Assembly (NCBI GenBank): GCA_030748805.1
Contig: JASMLG010000117.1
Coordinates: 1-43,237, forward strand
Direction of reading: 5' to 3'
DNA: 43,237 nucleotides
Source of the DNA: Phycisphaerales bacterium
GTDB taxonomy: Bacteria; Planctomycetota; Phycisphaerae; Phycisphaerales; SM1A02
Shown here: piece after piece, positions 8,188 through 14,145 of the stretch
How the letters are laid out: each line of letters starts with the position of its first letter
Position numbering within the stretch: the first letter of the stretch is position 1
Notes under the pieces: model-generated
Database searches by the model: none
Seen by the model: only the letters and a program-made list of their open reading frames with translations
Told to the model about the DNA's origin: nothing
Translations under genes and position numbers: made by a program

Positions 8188-9053
8188 AACATATAATCAC
8201 ACTTGCTCATAGCCCAGATCCTGACGACGCTTTTATGTGGTGGCCACTTGCAGATATCGATGGAACAGGTTCATCACTAGATACTGGGGATTTTCAATTT
8301 AAACTTGTTATGGAAGATATTGAAACTTTGAATGAAAAGTCGGAAGTTGGCACCTATGATATCACCGCAATTAGTATTGCCAACTATCCAACTGTTTCAC
8401 GAATCTATGACTTGACTGCTTGCGGCGCTTCTCTTGGTGATGGATATGGCCCCAAAGTTGTTGCTAGCAAACAAATAACAATTGATGAACTTATAGATAT
8501 GTCCCCAATTTTTGCAGTGCCGGGAGAACGTACCTCTGCACTTGCAACTCTAAGGATTCTGGCAGGCAAGAATAAAATTGACTGGGAGACCGTCCCATTT
8601 GATGAGATTATGAATGCCATTACATCAGGAAAATACTCTACAGGAGTTGTTATTCATGAAGGTCAACTTACATATGAATCAAGCGGATTATTTGAAGTAT
8701 GCGATTTAGGAAAATGGTGGAAGAATAAAACAGGGCTACCTTTACCCCTTGGTGGGAATGCAATCAAGAGAGATCTAGATGAAAGATTTTTTAATGGCGC
8801 GACAGAAAATATTACTAAATTACTTCTTCAATCCATTGAGTATTCTATGAAACATCGCGAGAAGTCACTTGCTTGGGCTATCAAGTGGGGAAGGGGAATT
8901 GATATGGAATGTACAGATGAGTTTGTAGAAATGTACGTGAACAATTGGACGCTAGATTTTGGCAACCAAGGAAAGGAAGCAGTTTGTAGGTTTTTGTCAG
9001 AAGCTGCTTCGGTTGGGGCTGTTCCAGAAATTGACTCAGTCGCATTTGTTTAG
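8184..9053 (+). CDS. mqnD: 1,4-dihydroxy-6-naphthoate synthase (MqnD), futalosine menaquinone pathway
   Basis: 289 residues from a GTG start that overlaps the stop of the ligase gene (GTGA). MqnD converts cyclic de-hypoxanthine futalosine to 1,4-dihydroxy-6-naphthoate. The sequence follows the known family closely: N-terminal SPDPDDAFMWWPL (family SPCPNDTFIF), MEDIETLN, GASLGDGYGPKVVA, AVPGERTSA, the GVVIHEGQLTY segment holding the family's conserved His, and DLGKWWKNKTGLPLPLGGNAI. The usual SPCPND has become SPDPDD. Other futalosine genes (mqnA, B, C) are not in the window. It ends convergently on the ACT-domain gene with overlapping stops (9050-9053). Confidence 0.88.
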   Translation: MKHIITLAHSPDPDDAFMWWPLADIDGTGSSLDTGDFQFKLVMEDIETLNEKSEVGTYDITAISIANYPTVSRIYDLTACGASLGDGYGPKVVASKQITIDELIDMSPIFAVPGERTSALATLRILAGKNKIDWETVPFDEIMNAITSGKYSTGVVIHEGQLTYESSGLFEVCDLGKWWKNKTGLPLPLGGNAIKRDLDERFFNGATENITKLLLQSIEYSMKHREKSLAWAIKWGRGIDMECTDEFVEMYVNNWTLDFGNQGKEAVCRFLSEAASVGAVPEIDSVAFV

Positions 9054-9523
9054 CGACTTAGATCACCTTCACCCAACAAGTTGAATCCCTTCTTTAGGAG
9101 CAGTTGCCCGCCAAGAGTCAAATCATCAACAGCAATTGCTATGGTAGATTCCCCAATCGATGATTGTTGAATTAGAGAATAGATGAATAGAATATTTAGT
9201 TCTGCTCCAAGAAGATACAAGCACAAGTCAGCCAATGAATGCGAATCGTCAATGACAGAGACAATTACATCTGTTTCTGAAAACGCAATACCAAGTTCTT
9301 TCAAGTGATTTCTCGCGGCATCAGCGTTGTCAGGAATCATTCTGATTACAGCATGGTCTGAAGAGTCAATTACATTTAAACCAACTACATGTACGTGGGA
9401 AGCATCATCAAAGTGCCTTAATAAGTCAAGTAAACGCCCAACGCGGTTTTCTAAGAAAACACTGAACTGTCTCACTGAAGGGACTAAATATCCTTGCATT
9501 GTTTCAGAGGGAACTTGTGACAT
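9050..9523 (-). CDS. ACT-domain regulatory protein
   Basis: 157 residues without membrane segments or a catalytic domain. It begins with an ACT-like pattern, RQFSVFLENRVGRLLDLLRHFDDASHVHVVGLNVIDSSDHAVIRMIPDN, where the (F/V)ENRxGRL turn is the usual ligand-binding Gly of ACT domains; the second half (IAFSETDVIVSVIDD..SLADLCLYLLGAELNILFIYSLI) looks like a second ACT unit. Stand-alone tandem ACT proteins usually bind amino acids and act as regulatory subunits or sensors, but the ligand here cannot be told. It starts 6 nt after the stop of the cyclophilin gene, so the two probably form one transcript. Confidence 0.75.
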   Translation of the reverse strand: MSQVPSETMQGYLVPSVRQFSVFLENRVGRLLDLLRHFDDASHVHVVGLNVIDSSDHAVIRMIPDNADAARNHLKELGIAFSETDVIVSVIDDSHSLADLCLYLLGAELNILFIYSLIQQSSIGESTIAIAVDDLTLGGQLLLKKGFNLLGEGDLSR

Positions 9524-9529
9524 TTTTGT

Positions 9530-10816
9530 TTATTCGTTTTTTGTGCCTTTTAAATCAATTGTAGGTTTAATTGTTGGTGTCTTTGGTTTCTTTGGAACTT
9601 CAGCAGTTTTGTCGCCAATTTTATCTGGTATATATTCATGCTCACGTTTTCTAGTAATAGTAACTGTAACAATGTCATCATTTGGTTCAAGTGATCGTGC
9701 AATATCAAGACCAGATAGTATTCTTCCAAAGACCGTATGTCGCCCATCAAGGTGGCTTGTTGGTAAGTGAGTTAAGAAGAACTGGCTTCCTCCACTATCT
9801 GGAGCGCTGGTTTTAGCCATGGATAAACTACCTGCGAAATGATTTCTGTGATCTTCAAGAGTATGCTCATCCTTAATGGTGTAACCCGGTCCACCTGAGC
9901 CAGGTTCTCCTTCAGCACCTTCGCGACTGTTTGGGTCGCCTCCTTGAGCCATAAACTTTGGAAGTACTCTGTGGAACCTAGTCCCATCGTAATATCCACT
10001 CTCTGCAAGCGATATGAAATTAGAAACTGTGTTTGTGGCATGATCTTCAAACAATTCAAGTTCAATAGGACCCCTTGAAGTGATTATTCTTGCTCTTGGT
10101 AAATCATCTGCGGACTCTTCAGTTTCTCTTATCGAAAGTTCTTTTTCCCATTTTGTCTCAGCTTTTTTATACTTCTCAGTTGCGGAGTCAACTTTGGATG
10201 AAAGCAGTGGGTTGGTAGCAAGTTCCTCGCTATCAATTTGAGCTAATACGTTTAGGGCATCGGAAAATCTGTTGTCAGCATAAAGTTGTGCAGCGTATAG
10301 TTGTAATATTTCTGGTGTATTTGACACATCTTCGGTTAGCGAGCCGATGACTTGAATAGCATCGGTGAAGCGATTTTTGCTTTCTAGGAATGTTACCCAG
10401 TCAATTGCAATCTCAGGGGAGTTTGGATATCGACTGATTAGGTCTTGGTAAATAGCTTCATGGTCAGCTTCATCCTGTGAGAGCATGAAGTCAGCCCACG
10501 CGAGAGCAATGTTTGTATTCTCTGGTTGCAGTGAAATAAGTTTCTCAAACAAAACATTGCACTTTTGTGTTTCACCCAACCAAATGGTCAATTGAAGTTC
10601 TGCAGCAGTTGTTTTGAAGTCATCATTCGATGAGTTCCAATCGTGCATTTCATCACGAAGTTGTTTGATGGTTTCAATGTCGCCAGGAGCGAATCCTCGT
10701 TGGTTTTGAATGGATGTGCATACATTTCTATATTTATCTATCAACTGGTCTGGAGAGTCAACAGCCACAAAGCATGAAGTGGCAAGCAGTAATGAGCATA
10801 ATGTTACTAGTGTCAT
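9530..10816 (-). CDS. Exported TPR-cyclophilin peptidyl-prolyl cis-trans isomerase
   Basis: 428 residues. A signal peptide (about 1-18, MTLVTLCSLLLATSCFVAVD) precedes a TPR-like helical region (about 25-215) and a cyclophilin-type isomerase domain (about 240-395). The latter shows FISLAESGYYDGTRFHRVLPKFMAQGGDP, holding the catalytic Arg of the FHR motif, then FAGSLSMAKTS, GGSQFFLTH and LDGRHTVFGRIL, all hallmarks of active cyclophilins. The C-terminus is a Lys/Pro-rich tail. It probably helps fold exported proteins, with the TPR part binding partners. Cys15 in the signal peptide could make it a lipoprotein, though the lipobox is poor. GAAGGA lies about 10 nt upstream of the ATG. It precedes the ACT gene by 6 nt. 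Confidence 0.85.
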   Translation of the reverse strand: MTLVTLCSLLLATSCFVAVDSPDQLIDKYRNVCTSIQNQRGFAPGDIETIKQLRDEMHDWNSSNDDFKTTAAELQLTIWLGETQKCNVLFEKLISLQPENTNIALAWADFMLSQDEADHEAIYQDLISRYPNSPEIAIDWVTFLESKNRFTDAIQVIGSLTEDVSNTPEILQLYAAQLYADNRFSDALNVLAQIDSEELATNPLLSSKVDSATEKYKKAETKWEKELSIRETEESADDLPRARIITSRGPIELELFEDHATNTVSNFISLAESGYYDGTRFHRVLPKFMAQGGDPNSREGAEGEPGSGGPGYTIKDEHTLEDHRNHFAGSLSMAKTSAPDSGGSQFFLTHLPTSHLDGRHTVFGRILSGLDIARSLEPNDDIVTVTITRKREHEYIPDKIGDKTAEVPKKPKTPTIKPTIDLKGTKNE

Positions 10817-10919
10817 GAATTATTTCCTTCGTAATATCTAATGAAGAATGGGCAGGATAGCATTCCTAGCGAAAGAGTGAAATAAATGATACTTTTTTTA
10901 GAAAATCATCTGCTTGTAC

Positions 10920-10947
10920 TTGACTTTGTTGTCTTGCGGACTATTAT
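10920..10947 (+). promoter_or_regulatory. Sigma70-like promoter of left small RNA
   Basis: TTGACT (10920-10925), a 16-nt spacer, and TATTAT (10942-10947) form a good sigma70-type promoter reading rightward into non-coding DNA. Transcription is expected to start near 10954. No gene on the plus strand lies within reach before the terminator hairpin at 10989-11031. Confidence 0.55.
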
Positions 10948-10953
10948 TCCTTA

Positions 10954-11031
10954 ATCGTTTAAGGCGACACCCTATTTACCCCCGGAAGGGCTCGGTGCGG
11001 TTCTTTGAATCCACCGGGCCTTTATTTTTTT
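10954..11031 (+). ncRNA. Candidate small RNA, left copy of a convergent pair
   Basis: A unit of about 78 nt from the predicted start (about 10954) to a terminator. The stem GGCTCGGT (10989-10996) pairs with ACCGGGCC (11013-11020), continues inward as a bulged GGTTC/GAATC helix around a TTT loop, and is followed by TTTATTTTTTT. Bases 10976-11027 are 51/52 identical to the reverse complement of 11237-11288. Upstream, CCTTAA-TCGT-TTAAGG (10949-10964) is a further palindrome at the transcription start. No open frame of useful length is present. It may be a regulatory RNA; a plain terminator pair is the conservative alternative. Confidence 0.45.
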
Positions 11032-11288
11032 GCCTATGTGAAACCTACCCCTTCATATATGTGGGGGTTGTGACGAATGTATCGCTAATAAACATCACGC
11101 CTATTACATGCATTCTGACCCCTAAATTTAAAAACGGATTACAAATGAGGTAGTTACTTAATAAAGCGGAAGGGCATCTGTAAAGATCTAAGCAATTAAC
11201 TGACGCTTATTTATTGATAATAATGATTGCCGTAATAAATAAAGGCCCGGTGGATTCAAAGAACCGCACCGAGCCCTTTCGGGGGTAA
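10976..11288. repeat. 52-bp inverted repeat with 209-bp centre
   Basis: The left arm 10976-11027 and right arm 11237-11288 are inverted copies differing at one base (G/A at arm position 10). Similarity stops sharply at both ends. The 209-bp centre holds no convincing gene, only AT-rich sequence and a short ACCCC...GGGGT palindrome near 11046-11067. No target-site duplication is seen at the outer borders, which argues against a recent miniature transposon. Confidence 0.9.
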
Positions 11289-11309
11289 GTGGATTACTCT
11301 TACGAGTGT
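11234..11309 (-). ncRNA. Candidate small RNA, right copy of a convergent pair
   Basis: Mirror image of the left unit, read on the minus strand from about 11309 to about 11234. It starts with a small hairpin ACTC-GTAA-GAGT with a GNRA-type loop (11296-11307), then the conserved 52 bases, including the same terminator hairpin, here followed by TTTATTTATT. The distance from the -10 box to the conserved block is 27 nt, against 28 nt in the left copy, although those leaders differ in sequence. It also lies just downstream of ruvC and could serve as its terminator. Confidence 0.45.
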
Positions 11310-11315
11310 TTGTGG

Positions 11316-11344
11316 ATTATAGCAAAAATAATATCTTGTGGGAA
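11316..11344 (-). promoter_or_regulatory. Extended -10 promoter of right small RNA
   Basis: On the minus strand TTCCCA (11339-11344), a 17-nt spacer, and TATAAT (11316-11321) preceded by TGC form an extended -10 promoter. The -35 box directly abuts the ruvC stop codon. It reads leftward into non-coding DNA; the next minus-strand gene (cyclophilin) starts about 500 nt further on, beyond the terminator-like hairpin. Confidence 0.55.
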
Positions 11345-11821
11345 TTAAATTCTTACACTTGCAGTGATAGCGATGGCCAAAGCATCAGATACATCTAGTG
11401 GCTCAGGTGCCTTTTTAAGCCCTAAAAACGTCATCACAGACAGCTGAACCTGTTCCTTGGTGGCTCGGCCATTTCCAGAAACGGCTTTCTTTATTTCGGC
11501 TGGAGTTAACTCAACTAGAGGAATCGATGCCTTTTGTCCTGCAAGTAGGATTACACCTCTTGCATGACCCATAATCGTTGCGGTTGATACTTGCTTGCTG
11601 TGAGTAAAAATTGTTTCAACAGCGAGAATATCAGGATTTAAATCAGTAATTATTTCGTTGATACCGTCATAAAGTTGAGTAATTCGAAATGAAATAGTTT
11701 CTTTTGTTTTCATCCGAATTGCTCCGGCTTCGATAAGTTTTATTTCTGATGAGTTTGTTGTGAACTCAACGCAGCCATATCCTGCAATTCGTAAGCCAGG
11801 ATCTATTCCCAATACCCTCAT
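11345..11821 (-). CDS. ruvC: Holliday junction resolvase RuvC
   Basis: 158 residues, the normal length of RuvC, the endonuclease that cuts Holliday junctions during recombination repair. The N-terminus MRVLGIDPGLRIAGYG is the family signature. The four acidic metal ligands are in place: Asp7, Glu69 (in ILAVETIF), Asp143 and Asp146 (in LDVSDALAIA), as is the conserved Lys122 in GNGRATKEQV. Its ATG overlaps the stop of the upstream ABC ATPase gene (ATGA), so the two are translationally coupled. RuvA and RuvB, usual neighbours, are absent from the window. Confidence 0.96.
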   Translation of the reverse strand: MRVLGIDPGLRIAGYGCVEFTTNSSEIKLIEAGAIRMKTKETISFRITQLYDGINEIITDLNPDILAVETIFTHSKQVSTATIMGHARGVILLAGQKASIPLVELTPAEIKKAVSGNGRATKEQVQLSVMTFLGLKKAPEPLDVSDALAIAITASVRI

Positions 11822-12531
11822 AGTTCTACCACACTATTAAGTGTGTCTTTAAAAATGACGCCATCTTTAAGGTTGATTACTCTTTCACATCGATCAGCTA
11901 TGTAAGAATCGTGAGTGACCATAATCGTTGTAAGCCCCTCATTATGTAACTCATCGAATAACTTCATAACATCTTCACCAGTTTTTGAGTCTAGGTTCCC
12001 TGTTGGTTCGTCAGCAAGTAATATGGATGGGTGTGTGATTAAAGCCCTTGCAATTGCAGCACGTTGCTGTTGACCTCCTGAGAGTTCAGATGGTTTGTGT
12101 TCAATCCGATTAGCAAGTCCTACTCGATCTAGCATTTTAAGAGATTGGTCGTTTCTTTTTTGTGGTGAAATTCTTTGATAATAAAGTGGTACTTCGACAT
12201 TTTCTTTTATTGTTAATTGTGGAATTAGATTAAATGATTGGAAAACAAAACCAATTTCTGTGCCACGAATTGTGGACAATGATTGGTCGTCAAGTGAAGC
12301 AACGTCTTTCCCATCTAGAACATAAGTGCCCCTTGTTGGTCTATCTAGGCAGCCAAGAATATTCATCAAGGTACTTTTTCCAGATCCAGATGCTCCCATA
12401 ATTGCCACTGATTGACCTCTGGGTATATCTAAGTCGACATCTTTGAGGGCTTCTACGAGGATAGAGCCGTCAGGTTTATAGTAGATTTGAGAGATTTCTC
12501 GAAGTTTTACGACTGTCTGTTCAGTTGGCAT
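11818..12531 (-). CDS. ABC transporter ATPase, LolD/MacB type
   Basis: 237 residues, a single complete ABC nucleotide-binding domain. Walker A GASGSGKST is at 46-54, the Q-loop follows in GFVFQSFNLIPQLT, the signature is LSGGQQQRAAIARAL, the Walker B is ILLADEPTGNLDS and the H-loop MVTHD. The FQSFNLIPxLT and DEPTGNLDSKTG signatures are typical of the LolD/MacB/FtsE group, which power lipoprotein release or periplasmic efflux with FtsX-like permeases. No permease gene is adjacent; it is paired with ruvC instead, so its partner must be elsewhere. The start lies 34 nt from the divergent trpE start. A minus-strand TACGAT ends 6 nt before the ATG. Confidence 0.88.
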   Translation of the reverse strand: MPTEQTVVKLREISQIYYKPDGSILVEALKDVDLDIPRGQSVAIMGASGSGKSTLMNILGCLDRPTRGTYVLDGKDVASLDDQSLSTIRGTEIGFVFQSFNLIPQLTIKENVEVPLYYQRISPQKRNDQSLKMLDRVGLANRIEHKPSELSGGQQQRAAIARALITHPSILLADEPTGNLDSKTGEDVMKLFDELHNEGLTTIMVTHDSYIADRCERVINLKDGVIFKDTLNSVVEL

Positions 12532-12537
12532 GGATAC

Positions 12538-12543
12538 ATCGTA
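12538..12543 (-). promoter_or_regulatory. -10 box for the ABC ATPase gene (leaderless)
   Basis: Minus-strand TACGAT ends 6 nt before the ATG at 12531, so transcription should begin at the start codon. It overlaps the region used by the divergent trpE promoter. Confidence 0.4.
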
Positions 12544-12553
12544 CGCTCTGCTT

Positions 12554-12559
12554 TACACT
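12554..12559 (+). promoter_or_regulatory. -10 box for trpE (leaderless)
   Basis: TACACT ends 6 nt before the ATG at 12566. A weak -35 (TGGATA, 12531-12536) lies 17 nt upstream, and a better one, TTGGCA at 12525-12530, is too far (23 nt). There is no Shine-Dalgarno sequence. The -10 box and its spacer fall within the strip between two divergent starts. Confidence 0.45.
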
Positions 12560-12565
12560 TCTGGT

Positions 12566-14116
12566 ATGCCTATTACAGTTTTTGAAACCTTAGCGATTGA
12601 ATCCACCGTTATTCCAGTTGTCCGTAGATTAATGTCAGATCATCTGAGCCCAGTCCTAGCTTATCGCAGGTTGGTTGCTTCGGATGATCGAACAGCCCCA
12701 AGTTTCTTGTTTGAATCAGTTGAGAATGGAAATGAAGTTGGGCGTTTCTCGTTTTTGGGGGCAAATCCATCTTTGGAGATTATCTCCTATCAAAATGAAG
12801 TAACTATTTTAGATCATGAAACTGGAAGTAAAGAAACGAGAACTAGCAATAATCCACTAGAACTTGTTCGAGAATTGTCAAAATCATGGAATGCAGCAAG
12901 CCCGATTACTTCTGATGACTTGCCATTGCCTTCATTCACTGGGGGCTGGGTTGGTTTTACCGGTTATGACAGTGCGAGATTTTGTGAAATTGACTCTCTA
13001 CCATTTTCCAAATCACCAAAAGATGATAGGGATTTGCCTGATATTCACCTAGCACTTTACAAAACCGTTGTCATTTTTGACCACGTTGCAAAGGTGGTTC
13101 ATGTTATCTATAACGCAACACCAGACAAAGAAGAAGTTGCAGATGAATGGGAAAGAGCAAATGATTGTTTAGATGAAGTTGTTGGTTTGCTTCTAAAAGA
13201 CGGAGAAAATATTCCAGTTGGTACTATTGATTTGGATTTAGGTACTCCTCCATCAAAACCAACCAATTCAAACATGTCGAAAGATGAATTTGAGAAAGCA
13301 GTTATCCAGTGCCAAGATTACATTGCAGCGGGTGATGCATTTCAAATAGTAATTTCACAAAGGTTTGAACATAGATCAAAAGTCGATCCATTTGAAATAT
13401 ACAGAGCATTGCGTGTTGTCAATCCCAGCCCATATATGATTTATCTACAAACAGAGGAATGTATCCTTGTTGCTTCAAGTCCAGAAATACTGTGCAGATG
13501 TCGGGGTGGTTTAGTCACAAACCGTCCTCTTGCTGGCACAAGAAGACGTGGAAAGTCAACAGAAGAGGATCAGAAAATGGTCGACGAACTTCTTTCTGAT
13601 GACAAAGAAAAATCAGAACATGTTATGCTTGTGGATTTGGGAAGAAATGACTTGGGAACAGTTTGCGAATTGGGTACCGTTGAAATTAAAAGCGTTATGG
13701 ACATAGAGAGGTATAGCCATGTCATGCATTTAAGTTCTACTGTTGTGGGACAATTGGCTGATGGTAAGGATAGTTGGGATGCCCTTTCGGCGACTTTACC
13801 GGTAGGAACTGTAAGTGGAGCCCCTAAAATTCGTGCAATGCAAATTATTGATGAGTTAGAACCAACTCGGCGCGGCCCATATGCTGGAGGGATAGGAATG
13901 ATAGGTTTTAATGGTGATATGGATATGGCAATAGCACTTAGGACAATGGTTATTCCAACAAGTAAAAGAAATAAGGATGGATGGAGAATAGATATTCAAG
14001 CAGGTGCTGGTGTTGTAATTGACTCAATTCCTGAACTTGAATGGAAAGAAACGGTCAATAAGGCCGCTGGTCTAGGTAGAGCGATTGAATTAGCCGAATC
14101 GACTTTTCGATGTTAG
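12566..14116 (+). CDS. trpE: Anthranilate synthase component I
   Basis: 516 residues from the ATG at 12566. TrpE makes anthranilate from chorismate, using ammonia from a TrpG partner, in tryptophan synthesis. The N-terminal part has FLFESVENGNEVGRFSFLG, the region of the tryptophan feedback site. The chorismate-binding part has DAFQIVISQRFE, LVASSPEIL, LAGTRRRGKSTEED, DLGRNDLG, VMHLSSTVVG, GAPKIRAMQIIDELEPTRRGPYAGGIG and QAGAGVVIDS, all family hallmarks. An in-frame ATG at 12530 would add 12 residues, but these are not family-like and that start overlaps the divergent gene. No trpG/trpD follows, so the pathway is dispersed. PabB is the alternative, but the overall pattern is of TrpE. Confidence 0.92.
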   Translation: MPITVFETLAIESTVIPVVRRLMSDHLSPVLAYRRLVASDDRTAPSFLFESVENGNEVGRFSFLGANPSLEIISYQNEVTILDHETGSKETRTSNNPLELVRELSKSWNAASPITSDDLPLPSFTGGWVGFTGYDSARFCEIDSLPFSKSPKDDRDLPDIHLALYKTVVIFDHVAKVVHVIYNATPDKEEVADEWERANDCLDEVVGLLLKDGENIPVGTIDLDLGTPPSKPTNSNMSKDEFEKAVIQCQDYIAAGDAFQIVISQRFEHRSKVDPFEIYRALRVVNPSPYMIYLQTEECILVASSPEILCRCRGGLVTNRPLAGTRRRGKSTEEDQKMVDELLSDDKEKSEHVMLVDLGRNDLGTVCELGTVEIKSVMDIERYSHVMHLSSTVVGQLADGKDSWDALSATLPVGTVSGAPKIRAMQIIDELEPTRRGPYAGGIGMIGFNGDMDMAIALRTMVIPTSKRNKDGWRIDIQAGAGVVIDSIPELEWKETVNKAAGLGRAIELAESTFRC

Positions 14117-14145
14117 TTGATTCCCTCAGGTAAACTATCACAACT

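Noticed and set aside
9327..9770. 147-residue plus-strand frame across the ACT and cyclophilin genes
   Set aside because: It spans two well-supported minus-strand genes and their junction and has no family resemblance.
10995..11015. tRNA T-arm-like string in the 52-base core (GGTTCTTTGAATCC)
   Set aside because: No acceptor, D or anticodon arms fit around it; it is the inner part of the terminator hairpin.
10914..11153. 79-residue open frame across the left small RNA
   Set aside because: It runs through the palindromes and terminator, has no ribosome binding site and no recognisable protein pattern.
10976..11288. Miniature inverted-repeat transposon
   Set aside because: No target-site duplication, no transposase-like end, and promoters plus terminators are arranged as two transcription units; kept only as an alternative.
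12530..12565. N-terminal extension of trpE beginning at the ATG at 12530
   Set aside because: The extra 12 residues are not TrpE-like, lie on top of the divergent gene's start, and include the trpE -10 box; 12566 is the better start.
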